Shown in pieces: positions 7,167 through 14,542 of a stretch of DNA of 19,124 nt. A program made the position numbers and the translations under genes. The stretch comes from Thermoplasmata archaeon. Lineage in GTDB: Archaea; Thermoplasmatota; Thermoplasmata; Halarchaeoplasmatales; Halarchaeoplasmataceae. The stretch lies in assembly GCA_019594025.1 (NCBI GenBank), contig JAFDUB010000024.1, positions 1 to 19,124 of the forward strand. Reading direction: 5' to 3'. The first letter of the stretch is position 1. Each line of letters begins with the position of its first letter. Below the pieces are notes generated by a model. That model was not told the DNA's origin, searched no databases, and was given only the letters and a program-made list of their open reading frames with translations.

Positions 7167-8780
7167 ATGTCCGATAAAGAATTCAAGAAGTTTCAAGAAG
7201 AGCTTTTCAATACGATCATAGAAAGGAATCCACATTTTGCTACCCATGTAGGGATACACGATTACGACCATCTTCTGCCCGATGGATCCATGGACAAGCA
7301 CCTAGAGGATATCGAGTTGATAGAAGAAGCTAGGGATAAACTGGAGTCCTTTGACCCGGAAGAACTCTCTCAAGAGAATGTTTTTGCGAGGAAGGTGGGT
7401 TTACATGTTTTAGATATGATGCTTTTCAACGAAAAAAATATCGGGATGTGGAAGAAGAATCCTTCGGTGCCCAGCCTTATCGGCGGCAGCATATTCCCCC
7501 TTTTGAAGCGTGAATTTGCACCCTTCGAAGAGAGATTGAAGAGTATTATTGGGCGGATCGAGGGTATTCCCGAATTCGTCGAAGCTTCAAAGTCGTCACT
7601 TGTAGAACCTATTCGACTATGGGTAGACATGGCAATCGAATCTGTCCAGCAGTTACCAATGCTTTTTAAGCTGGTGGCGATGATAGCTCAGGAAAAAGGG
7701 GTTGATGAAGAAACATTAATTCGATTAAGCAGAGCAGTAGATAGAGCCGACGAAGCTCTCGAAAAATACGGTGTTTGGTTGGAAGAAAAGAGAGGGGAAG
7801 CCTCCGACGATTTCACCATCGGTGAGGAACTATTCGATGAGTTGTTAAAGAAAAGAAAGCTGGGGTACACGGCAGATGAAATTCTTTCCTTGGGTGAGGA
7901 TTACTTTGAAAAGACCAAGAATAAGATGGGGGAATATGCGGAGCAGATAGATCCGAATAAGGACGTTTGGGAGGTTTTGGAAGATATAACCTCTAAAACT
8001 CCGTCGAATATAGAAGAGGCCCTTGGATGGTACCGAGAGGGGCTCCAAGAAGCTAAAGAGTTCGTCATTGAAACTGACCTGTGTACAATCCCAGAAAGGG
8101 AAGAAATAGAAGTGACCGAGACACCTGAATACCTGAGGCACCTGATACCGTACGCCGCCTACATGGGTCCTGCTAAATTCGACGATATAAAGAAGGGGAT
8201 CTACGTGGTCACACCTCCTGCGGGAGATAACGGGTGGAAGAAGATGTCATACTGGGATGTAAGGAATACAACGGTCCACGAAGGATACCCCGGTCACCAT
8301 CTGCAGATATCATGCGCAACCACCATAGACGATTATCTGATCATGTTCTCACGAGCAATCGAGACAATCGAAGGATGGGCACACTACTGTGAGGAGATGA
8401 TGAAGGAACACGGGTTCGACGATACCCCGGAGGCTCGATTGATACAGAACAGAGATATACTTTGGAGGGCCGCCCGAATAATCGTCGATGTGAAATTGAG
8501 CACGGGTAAGATGAGTTTTGAAGATGCTGTTAGTTTTTTGGTGAAGGAAGTTAAATTGGAAAAATCCGCAGCTTTAGCCGAGGTTAAAAGGTACACACAA
8601 AATCCCGCTTACCAACTCAGTTATCTTCTGGGTAAACATATGCTCATGGAGCTGAAAAAAGAAACAAAAGAGAAGATGGGAGACGATTACTCAGATAAGT
8701 TCTTCCACGATACGATATTATACTCGGGAAGCGTTCCCATCGAGTACTTGAAGGAAAGGTTTTACGGGAAGATCGAATAA
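7167..8780 (+). CDS. DUF885 zinc-hydrolase (putative peptidase)
   Basis: A 537-residue, largely helical protein without a signal peptide, matching the DUF885 family in length and layout. The metal motif HEGYPGHHLQ (371-380) and a downstream EGWAHYCEEM with E402 form a gluzincin-like zinc site, as in DUF885 members. The segment KKGIYVVTPP (342-351) precedes it and the ending KERFYG is also family-like. Members are regarded as metallopeptidases, but few have been studied, so the substrate is open. The cytosolic location and nearby TldD/E and M42 genes suggest peptide turnover. It is convergent with the ferritin-like gene, 80 nt apart. Confidence 0.88.
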   Translation: MSDKEFKKFQEELFNTIIERNPHFATHVGIHDYDHLLPDGSMDKHLEDIELIEEARDKLESFDPEELSQENVFARKVGLHVLDMMLFNEKNIGMWKKNPSVPSLIGGSIFPLLKREFAPFEERLKSIIGRIEGIPEFVEASKSSLVEPIRLWVDMAIESVQQLPMLFKLVAMIAQEKGVDEETLIRLSRAVDRADEALEKYGVWLEEKRGEASDDFTIGEELFDELLKKRKLGYTADEILSLGEDYFEKTKNKMGEYAEQIDPNKDVWEVLEDITSKTPSNIEEALGWYREGLQEAKEFVIETDLCTIPEREEIEVTETPEYLRHLIPYAAYMGPAKFDDIKKGIYVVTPPAGDNGWKKMSYWDVRNTTVHEGYPGHHLQISCATTIDDYLIMFSRAIETIEGWAHYCEEMMKEHGFDDTPEARLIQNRDILWRAARIIVDVKLSTGKMSFEDAVSFLVKEVKLEKSAALAEVKRYTQNPAYQLSYLLGKHMLMELKKETKEKMGDDYSDKFFHDTILYSGSVPIEYLKERFYGKIE

Positions 8781-8834
8781 ACACCATCAACCTACTTCCG
8801 TATAACTTACGAGCTCCTTATATGTGTATTACTT

Positions 8835-8847
8835 GGATAAAGTATCC
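8835..8847. other. Small perfect hairpin between convergent genes
   Basis: GGATA-AAG-TATCC can form a 5-bp stem with a 3-nt loop, extended by TT/GA through a wobble. It sits in the 80-nt gap between the stops of the DUF885 and ferritin-like genes, so it may affect 3' ends of either transcript. No T-run follows on either strand. Confidence 0.4.
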
Positions 8848-8852
8848 GATGA

Positions 8853-8882
8853 TGCTTCAATCAGCGAAGTGTTTTTGAAGCA
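8853..8882. repeat. 8-bp perfect inverted repeat around the ferritin-like stop codon
   Basis: TGCTTCAA (8853-8860) and TTGAAGCA (8875-8882) are perfectly complementary with a 14-nt loop that contains the stop codon of the ferritin-like gene (8861-8863). An alternative 5-bp pairing AAGTG (8867-8871)/CACTT (8881-8885) is mutually exclusive with it. A 3' stem-loop that marks or protects the mRNA end is the simplest guess. Confidence 0.45.
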
Positions 8883-9406
8883 CTTTTCCTGGACCCCTCT
8901 TCAAAGGAGCCGACAAGGTCAAAGTGTGAAGATGCGGTATCCGGTTTTTTATTCACTACACCTTGGTAAAGACGCTTCTCTTCCGTCAGCGATTCGGCGT
9001 GTGCCTTTTCCATCAGTGCCAGGTAATTGAACAGTTTGTTATGTTTAGGCTGTGTCTTCGCCAGATACCTATATATCTTGTAAGCGTTTCTTTCATTCTC
9101 TATGGCTGTATCGAGTGACTCCATAAGATTTCTAACGGTCTCCAGAGGGACATCACCTTCGTGTGGAGGTAGTCCTTCCTTATCTGGAACCTCTATGTTC
9201 CTATCACCGAAGAGCTTCTCATGCAGTTTTAAAAGCTCTCTCTTATGCATCTCCTCGTCACCCGCCAGACTCTTATATCGAGAAGAAACTATGCTGCTTT
9301 TTGTTTTTTCCGACAGTCTGGTGTAAAACTCATAAGCCTTCTCTTCCGCCCTTATCGAGTATCCAAGTATTTCTTTGAAGCTAAGGGTATCTAATACCTC
9401 GTTCAT
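8861..9406 (-). CDS. Ferritin-like di-iron protein (rubrerythrin core, no rubredoxin domain)
   Basis: A 181-residue predicted four-helix protein of the rubrerythrin/COG1633 group. Candidate iron ligands follow the family spacing: E21/E22 in RAEEKAYEFY, E51/E52 and H54 in GDEEMHKREL, E103/E105 in IENERNAYKIY, and E133 and H136 in LMEKAHAESL. There is no C-terminal CxxC pair, so the rubredoxin electron-transfer domain of classical rubrerythrin is missing; the tail after residue 150 is polar and probably disordered. Likely roles are peroxide or iron handling. The ATG at 9406 has a weak SD-like GTGAT; a GTG at 9415 is an alternative and would fit leaderless spacing from the TATTAAA at 9436-9442. 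Divergent from tldD. Confidence 0.85.
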   Translation of the reverse strand: MNEVLDTLSFKEILGYSIRAEEKAYEFYTRLSEKTKSSIVSSRYKSLAGDEEMHKRELLKLHEKLFGDRNIEVPDKEGLPPHEGDVPLETVRNLMESLDTAIENERNAYKIYRYLAKTQPKHNKLFNYLALMEKAHAESLTEEKRLYQGVVNKKPDTASSHFDLVGSFEEGSRKSASKTLR

Positions 9407-9435
9407 GTTTATCACGGCATTTAGTATTGTAGTGG

Positions 9436-9442
9436 TATTAAA
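9436..9442 (-). promoter_or_regulatory. TATA-like box of the ferritin-like gene
   Basis: On the minus strand TTTAATA is centred 24 nt before the GTG at 9415 and 33 nt before the ATG at 9406, so a near-leaderless transcript is expected with either start. Confidence 0.4.
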
Positions 9443-9469
9443 TTGTTTTCATATCACTTCCCCAAAATC

Positions 9470-9477
9470 TATTTATA
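9470..9477 (+). promoter_or_regulatory. TATA box that decides the tldD start
   Basis: TATTTATA ends only 14 nt before an ATG at 9491, so a transcript starting 25 nt downstream would not include that ATG. The next in-frame ATG at 9509 would have a short leader with GGTGGTG just before it. This argues for the 9509 start. Confidence 0.5.
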
Positions 9478-9508
9478 AGGGGGCGAACATATGCATGGTG
9501 GTGCAAAT

Positions 9509-10948
9509 ATGCGGGAATTGGTAGAATACGGTATCCAGAAGATGAATGAACTCGGATTGGATTATGGGGACCTCAGAATCTCGGATATTTCTAAACAAAA
9601 TATCAGTGTTAAGAACGGGTCCGTTGAAAGTATTAAGGATGATATGGGTCGTGGAGTGGGTATCAGAATTTTAAACGGTGGATGGGGTTTCGCTTCCACT
9701 TCAGATCTTACGAAAAACGGTATAGAAACAGCTATAAAAAGAGCGTTGAAGATAGCGAACGCCTCTGCGATGGCCACCTCTGATATCACACTGGCGGAAG
9801 TAGAGATTTGCCAGGATAAATACGTTAGTGAATACAAGAAAGATCCATTCGAAGTGCCTTTAGAAGAGAAACTTGAACTTTTATTGGAAGCAGAGAAACG
9901 TTTGAAAGTCGACGACATAATAAAGGTTACAAACGCCACTTTACTCGCGTGGAGGTACAAGAAATGGTTCGCTTCCACAGAGGGTGCGAACATCGAGCAG
10001 GATATAATTCAATGTGGTGCCGGAGTTAACGTGACAGCATCGGACGGTAACGACGTACAGAAAAGGAGCTACCCTAATTCATTCGGCGGAGTTTTCCACT
10101 CTGAAGGATACGAATTCATAGAATCTTTGGAACTGATAGAGAACGCAGAACGAGTAGGAGAAGAGGCGGTTGCCCTTCTAAAAGCGGACCAGTGTCCGTC
10201 GGGAAAGATGGATCTAATACTTGAGCCATCCCAACTAGCTCTTCAGGTCCACGAAAGCTGCGGGCATCCTACTGAACTCGATAGGGTACTGGGTACTGAG
10301 GCAAGCTACGCCGGGACCAGCTTTCTGACGGTTGACAAGTTAAATAAATTGAGATACGGTTCAGAAATCGTTAACTTGGTAAACGATGCAACAGCCCCCT
10401 ACGGTCTGGGTACCTTCGGTTACGACGACGAAGGCGTCAAAGCGAAAAGGTTGGACCTTGTCAAAAACGGAATGTTCGTAGGCTATCAGAGTTCAAGAGA
10501 GGATGCCGCAGAAGTGAGAGTGGAGGTAAGCGGAAACATGCGTGCCGACGGATGGATAAATCTACCGTTAGTAAGGATGAACAACATCAACCTTGAGCCT
10601 GGTGACTGGAGTCGAGAAGAGATGATCGAAGATACCAAAGAGGGTATAATCATGGACACCATCAAAAGCTGGAGCATAGACGATAAAAGATTGAACTTCC
10701 AATTCGGAACTGAGGCCGGTTACCTGATTAAAAACGGAGAGATAGCAGGATTGATCAAAAATCCTACTTACACGGGAATAACGTACGAATTCTGGCGCAA
10801 CTGCAACGCCATAGCAGGTGAGGACGATTGGGAGATGCACGGATTCCCTAACTGTGGTAAAGGAGAGCCGCCGCAATCGATGCGAGTGGGCCACGGCTGT
10901 GCACCGGCCCGGTTCAAGGGCATCCGCGTGGGGGTGGGAAAATGGTAG
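9509..10948 (+). CDS. tldD: TldD-type zinc protease subunit
   Basis: Catalytic half of the TldD/TldE metalloprotease, 479 residues. In bacteria the heterodimer cleaves unfolded peptides inside a closed cavity, as in microcin B17 maturation and CcdA decay. The HExxxH motif reads VHESCGHPTELDR (H248, E249, H253), followed by GTEASYAGTSF. The predicted cysteine zinc ligand is C449 in NCGKGEPPQ near the C-terminus, matching the MCGKDGQ region of bacterial TldD. NGSVES (36-41) and RGVGIRILNGGWGFAST (48-64) are the common N-terminal fold. Start chosen from the TATA position and GGTG at the ATG. Its stop lies inside the start of tldE (ATGGTAG, 7-nt overlap), consistent with equal production of the two partners. 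Confidence 0.93.
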   Translation: MRELVEYGIQKMNELGLDYGDLRISDISKQNISVKNGSVESIKDDMGRGVGIRILNGGWGFASTSDLTKNGIETAIKRALKIANASAMATSDITLAEVEICQDKYVSEYKKDPFEVPLEEKLELLLEAEKRLKVDDIIKVTNATLLAWRYKKWFASTEGANIEQDIIQCGAGVNVTASDGNDVQKRSYPNSFGGVFHSEGYEFIESLELIENAERVGEEAVALLKADQCPSGKMDLILEPSQLALQVHESCGHPTELDRVLGTEASYAGTSFLTVDKLNKLRYGSEIVNLVNDATAPYGLGTFGYDDEGVKAKRLDLVKNGMFVGYQSSREDAAEVRVEVSGNMRADGWINLPLVRMNNINLEPGDWSREEMIEDTKEGIIMDTIKSWSIDDKRLNFQFGTEAGYLIKNGEIAGLIKNPTYTGITYEFWRNCNAIAGEDDWEMHGFPNCGKGEPPQSMRVGHGCAPARFKGIRVGVGKW

Positions 10949-12306
10949 GACGCACCGAACTCGAAAAATTGGCCGAGCTGGTTATGAAGGAAAAAAAGGT
11001 GGACGAAGTCGAACTGCGAATCAGTCACAACGATTTATCCCTAACCCGTTTTGCAAATTCACGAATACATCAAAATGTAGCCCGAGAGAATACCACCGTC
11101 TCGATACGTGCGGTCAAAGGAAAGCGGGTCGGCAGTGCCGGTGTGAGCACCCTTGATGAGAAATATGTATTATCGTGCCTTAGGAACGCCGAAAAGATCG
11201 CCGGTCTGCAGCCTGAGGATCCAAACTTCGAAGGCCTTCCAGAACCTAAAGAAATAGAAAAAACCACAGAAAGGTACAGCGAGGATACGGCCAAGCACCC
11301 GCCTGAAGAGAAGGCAAGCATGGTCTCGGATATGATAGAGCATGCGAATAAAAGGGGCGTGGATCGAATATACGGAGCTTTGCAGACGGTAGATTCGTCC
11401 GTATTCATAGCTAACTCTAACGACGTGAGTCGTTGGGGTGAATTCAGCAGGGCCGACCTTTCAACCACCGTAATAGCCGATTGGGGCAAGGACAGAGGAT
11501 TCGGAAGGGCGGAAAAATGCTCCGGCGATATAAAGGACATAGACCATATGAAGGTGATAGAAAAGGCGGTCGATAAAGGTTTGAATAACCTAGACACCGT
11601 TGCGATAGATCCAGGAGAATACACGGTAGTTCTAGAACCCATGGCCGTTAACAGCCTGGTTCTCTACTTGAGCATGATGGGATTCAGTGCAAAAACGGTA
11701 CAGGAGCAACGTAGCTTCATGAACGGTAAGTTCGGGGATAGGATCATGGACGAACGAATAAACATGGTCGATGACGCCTATGAAGCCGATACCTTAGGAT
11801 ACGATTTTGACTTCGAAGGAGTGCCTAAGCAGCGAGTGGAGATGATAAAGGACGGGATCGCTAACGCCGTTGTTTACGACTCGTACACCGCTGGTAAAGA
11901 AGAAGATAAAGAATCCACCGGACACGCTCTACCGATGCCGAGCTCTATGAGCCCATTTCCACTAAATCCCATGATGGAAGGCGGTGATTCCACGGTACAG
12001 GAGATGATCGAGGAGACCGAAAATGGAATACTGATAACCAGATTCAACTACTGCGGTATCGTCCACCCGGTAAAGAGTATAGTCACCGGCCTTACTAGGG
12101 ACGGTACATGGCTAATAGAGGACGGAGAGGTAAAGAGTCCAGTTAAAAATCTAAGATTTACTCAAAATCTACTGGACGCCTTCGACTCCGTGGACCTTAT
12201 CGGAAAGAAGCAGGAGCTCTTTTCAATGGGATATATAGCCGGACACGTACTGTGCCCAGGTGTGAAGATATTCGAGTTCAACTTTACAGGTGGTACGGAG
12301 TTCTAA
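10942..12306 (+). CDS. tldE: TldE/PmbA-type partner subunit
   Basis: Non-catalytic partner of TldD, 454 residues, sharing its fold but with no HExxxH: the equivalent stretch reads VLEPMAVNSLVLYLSMMGFS. Family landmarks are the N-terminal RFANSRIHQN (36-45), TVSIRAVKGKRVGSAGVST, a QEQRSFMNGKFGDRI segment and the C-terminal ILITRFNYCGIVHPVKSIVTGLTRDG in two stretches, then LEN-type endings replaced by LRFTQNLLDAF. A GGGGTGGG stretch inside the tldD end serves as SD for the ATG. TldE is needed for TldD activity in bacteria, so the pair should act as one enzyme. Its stop overlaps the stop of the M42 gene on the other strand (shared CTAA). Confidence 0.92.
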   Translation: MVGRTELEKLAELVMKEKKVDEVELRISHNDLSLTRFANSRIHQNVARENTTVSIRAVKGKRVGSAGVSTLDEKYVLSCLRNAEKIAGLQPEDPNFEGLPEPKEIEKTTERYSEDTAKHPPEEKASMVSDMIEHANKRGVDRIYGALQTVDSSVFIANSNDVSRWGEFSRADLSTTVIADWGKDRGFGRAEKCSGDIKDIDHMKVIEKAVDKGLNNLDTVAIDPGEYTVVLEPMAVNSLVLYLSMMGFSAKTVQEQRSFMNGKFGDRIMDERINMVDDAYEADTLGYDFDFEGVPKQRVEMIKDGIANAVVYDSYTAGKEEDKESTGHALPMPSSMSPFPLNPMMEGGDSTVQEMIEETENGILITRFNYCGIVHPVKSIVTGLTRDGTWLIEDGEVKSPVKNLRFTQNLLDAFDSVDLIGKKQELFSMGYIAGHVLCPGVKIFEFNFTGGTEF

Positions 12307-13328
12307 AGTTCTTGTACTCCAGCCTCTAAAAGATTTACCAATCCGGTAATATCGTCCCAATGGGCGACCTCGACGGTGGAGTGTGAGTATCTTACGGGCA
12401 CACCGATGGATATCATGAGAGAGCCGAATTCCTGCAGAGCCATACCGTCGGTAGTACCTCCCGTTACTCCGTATTGAACCGGTAGATCGTTATCTTCTGC
12501 GACTTTTTTGAAGTGCTTGACCATCTTGGGAGAAGAGATCGCTCTTACATCAACCATACGCAGAACCGGACCCTGGCCTAGTTTGATCGGTTTGTAGAAG
12601 GACTCCAGGCCCGGGGAATCGGACGTAGTATATGTATCAAGTGCGATCACGTAATCCGGTTTGATAGTGTTGCCGACGACTTTTGCCCCTCTCAACCCTA
12701 TCTCTTCCTGCACACTCCAAACCAACGATAGTCTTCTACCTGAGTCTTTCAGCTTCCCAGCCAACTGTATCAGTGCGTAGGAGCCGATACGGTTGTCCAT
12801 ACCTCTACCCGCTATGTGCTTTCCATATAACCGACGCAGAGGTTTCATGAAGGTGATTGCATCGGGTACGTCGATACCAAGTTCCTTCACCTCTTCTGCA
12901 GATGAGGCGCCTACGTCAACGTACGTGGATGTCCACGGAACTATCTCGTCCTTCTTGTCTTTGTCCGTTGTTAGATGAGGTGCTTTATGGCCTATGACTC
13001 CGTTCACGGGTCCTATAGAAGTGTGTATAGTAACATGCCTTCCCAATAGGAGGGAATCCTTAACACCGCCTATCTTCATCACCCTCAGGAAGCCGTTGTC
13101 CTCTATGTTGGATACCACCATACCGATCTCGTCCATATGAGCTACGATGGCGATATGAGGGCCTTCACCCGGTATTTCGAGTATTAGATTTCCAACGTTA
13201 TCCACTCGAGTTTCTCCAATGTCGGATACGAGTGAGTCTATCAATTCTCGTACTTCGTCCTCATATCCAGACACTCCTGACGCCTTGATCACTTTTTCGA
13301 ATTCTTCTATTCCTTCTAGTTCTTCCAT
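12303..13328 (-). CDS. M42-family aminopeptidase (TET type)
   Basis: A 341-residue di-metal aminopeptidase of the type that forms tetrahedral dodecamers in archaea and trims free peptides. All active-site residues are visible: H64 and D66 in AHMDEIG, D178 in MDNR, catalytic E208 and ligand E209 in SVQEEIGLRGA, D231 in ALDTY, and H315 in YSHSTVE. The DKKDE insertion and GHKAPHL segment (113-119) belong to the PDZ-like oligomerisation domain. Older databases often label such proteins endoglucanase; the metal set argues for peptidase. The ATG has a strong SD, GGAGTGATC, 4 nt upstream. The gene lies 44 nt after gcvT on the same strand and may share its transcript. Products of TldD/E cleavage would be natural substrates. 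Confidence 0.93.
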   Translation of the reverse strand: MEELEGIEEFEKVIKASGVSGYEDEVRELIDSLVSDIGETRVDNVGNLILEIPGEGPHIAIVAHMDEIGMVVSNIEDNGFLRVMKIGGVKDSLLLGRHVTIHTSIGPVNGVIGHKAPHLTTDKDKKDEIVPWTSTYVDVGASSAEEVKELGIDVPDAITFMKPLRRLYGKHIAGRGMDNRIGSYALIQLAGKLKDSGRRLSLVWSVQEEIGLRGAKVVGNTIKPDYVIALDTYTTSDSPGLESFYKPIKLGQGPVLRMVDVRAISSPKMVKHFKKVAEDNDLPVQYGVTGGTTDGMALQEFGSLMISIGVPVRYSHSTVEVAHWDDITGLVNLLEAGVQEL

Positions 13329-13344
13329 ATCTGATCACTCCATG

Positions 13345-13363
13345 GGGGGGACCCCTTTATTTC
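13345..13363 (-). repeat. Copy 1 of a GAAATAAAGGGGYCCCCCC motif
   Basis: The minus strand reads GAAATAAAGGGGTCCCCCC in the short gap between gcvT and the M42 gene, about 17 nt before the M42 ATG. A second copy, differing by one base (T to C), lies before the tRNA-Gly gene. The GGGG/CCCC half is self-complementary. Confidence 0.4.
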
Positions 13364-13372
13364 ATGTGGAAC

Positions 13373-14467
13373 TCAGAGAAAGGGAGGGTTCTTTACCCTT
13401 GCCTTTTTCTTCTCTCCTCTAATGTCAACTAAAACCTCGGTACCTTCTTCATGGTAACCGGGATCCAGATAAGCTAGAGCTATGCCTTTCTTTTTAACCG
13501 GAGAACGGGTTCCGCTGGTTATTTCTCCGATTTTATTATCGCCATCGTAAACGGAATAACCATGTCTCGGTATACCTCTATCTAACATGATCAATCCCTT
13601 TAACATCTGATGCTCCTGTTCTTTCATATCCTCCAATACTTCCTTCCCAACAAAATCATGGTCCCAATTTACCGCGTGCTTCTCCCATCCGGTCTCGATC
13701 GTTGTACGATCCTCATTGAAGTCCTGTCCTGAAAGTAAGAAACCAAACTCCAACCTTAAACTGTCCCTTGCAGCTAAACCACAGGCGGTAGGCGGATCCT
13801 CCAGGGCTAAAAGCTGATCCCATAATACCTTACCCGATTCAGCCGGTAAAACTATCTCGAAACCGTCCTCACCGGTATAACCACTTTTTTGGATCAGGGG
13901 TGCATCGGCCATGGGCCAATCTTCTTCGAATACATCCATCACTTCTTTATTAATCTCCACTACACGAGCGGTAAAGAAATCCATATCGGAAACATCTTCG
14001 TCACACACCTTTTCCATGATCTTTACCGACTCGGGTCCCTGTAAGGCTATCATCACGGTTTCATCGGATACATCGGTGATGAACTCCTTACCACCGTGGC
14101 CCTCCAACCATTTTTTTACGACCGGAGTACGACCGGAGTTGGGAACTAAATAACAGGAATCCTCTCCCAATTTAGTTACTATGGTATCATCGATTATACC
14201 GCCCTTTTCGTTCAGTATATGTGCGTATTTAAGTTGAAGTGTATTCGACGTGGTGATATCCATTGTACAGTGTTTACTTATAAACTCTACCGCGCCGTCT
14301 CCCTCCAGATACAATTCACCCATATGTGAAACATCAAAAATTCCCGCTTTATTTCTCACGGCGAGATGTTCCTTTATGGCACTGGTGAAAGTTAAAGGCA
14401 TCTTCCATCCTCCGAATTCAGTCATCTTAGCGTTAGGGTATTTTTCAATCAACGGTGTTTTCTTCAT
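13373..14467 (-). CDS. gcvT: Aminomethyltransferase (glycine cleavage T protein)
   Basis: The 364-residue T-protein transfers methylene from the aminomethyl-lipoyl arm of GcvH to a tetrahydropterin and releases ammonia. Characteristic segments are FGGWKMPL (18-25), AGIFDVSHMGEL (41-52), LNEKGGIIDDTIV (85-97), in which the aspartates include the catalytic one, IALQGPES, SGYTGEDGFEI and ACGLAARDSLRLE. The length is normal and no domain is missing. It begins at an ATG with a TATA box centred about 26 nt away and no SD, so the message is probably leaderless, which excludes a glycine riboswitch in a leader. Head-to-head with the L-protein-like flavoprotein across a 75-nt region holding an inverted repeat. 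Confidence 0.96.
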   Translation of the reverse strand: MKKTPLIEKYPNAKMTEFGGWKMPLTFTSAIKEHLAVRNKAGIFDVSHMGELYLEGDGAVEFISKHCTMDITTSNTLQLKYAHILNEKGGIIDDTIVTKLGEDSCYLVPNSGRTPVVKKWLEGHGGKEFITDVSDETVMIALQGPESVKIMEKVCDEDVSDMDFFTARVVEINKEVMDVFEEDWPMADAPLIQKSGYTGEDGFEIVLPAESGKVLWDQLLALEDPPTACGLAARDSLRLEFGFLLSGQDFNEDRTTIETGWEKHAVNWDHDFVGKEVLEDMKEQEHQMLKGLIMLDRGIPRHGYSVYDGDNKIGEITSGTRSPVKKKGIALAYLDPGYHEEGTEVLVDIRGEKKKARVKNPPFL

Positions 14468-14488
14468 ATGTGCCTAAATAGAACACTG

Positions 14489-14496
14489 TTTTAAAA
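14489..14496 (-). promoter_or_regulatory. TATA box of gcvT
   Basis: TTTTAAAA is centred about 26 nt from the gcvT ATG. Its distal two bases are shared with the left arm of the inverted repeat at 14495-14514. Confidence 0.55.
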
Positions 14497-14514
14497 TCTT
14501 TATGACCAAAGATT
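14495..14514. promoter_or_regulatory. Operator-like inverted repeat between gcvT and lpd
   Basis: AATCTTT-ATGACC-AAAGATT is a perfect 7-bp dyad with a 6-nt spacer. The arm centres are about 13 bp apart, roughly one helical turn, as bound by dimeric helix-turn-helix regulators. It overlaps the two TATA boxes by two bases each, so an occupant would block both promoters at once. The protein that binds it is unknown. Confidence 0.55.
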
Positions 14515-14520
14515 ATTATA
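14513..14520 (+). promoter_or_regulatory. TATA box of the lpd-like gene
   Basis: TTATTATA is centred about 26 nt before the ATG at 14543, giving a leaderless transcript. It shares two bases with the right arm of the inverted repeat. Confidence 0.55.
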
Positions 14521-14542
14521 CCTTATCCCGACCTTTCAAATC

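Noticed and set aside
8824..9030. 68-residue plus-strand open frame across the ferritin-like gene end
   Set aside because: Lacks a plausible start context, overlaps a well-supported gene, and its sequence shows no domain.
8861..9406. Full rubrerythrin
   Set aside because: No CxxC pairs anywhere in the protein, so the rubredoxin domain is absent.
9562..9993. 143-residue open frame antisense to tldD
   Set aside because: Low-complexity Ser/Phe-rich shadow translation without promoter or SD.
11070..11642. 190-residue open frame antisense to tldE
   Set aside because: No start signal or recognisable motif; a shadow of the coding strand.
12303..13328. Endoglucanase (cellulase) label often given to this family
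   Set aside because: The complete M42 metal and catalytic residues point to an aminopeptidase.
14468..14542. Glycine riboswitch upstream of gcvT
   Set aside because: The TATA spacing leaves no leader long enough for an aptamer, and no paired aptamer structure is visible.
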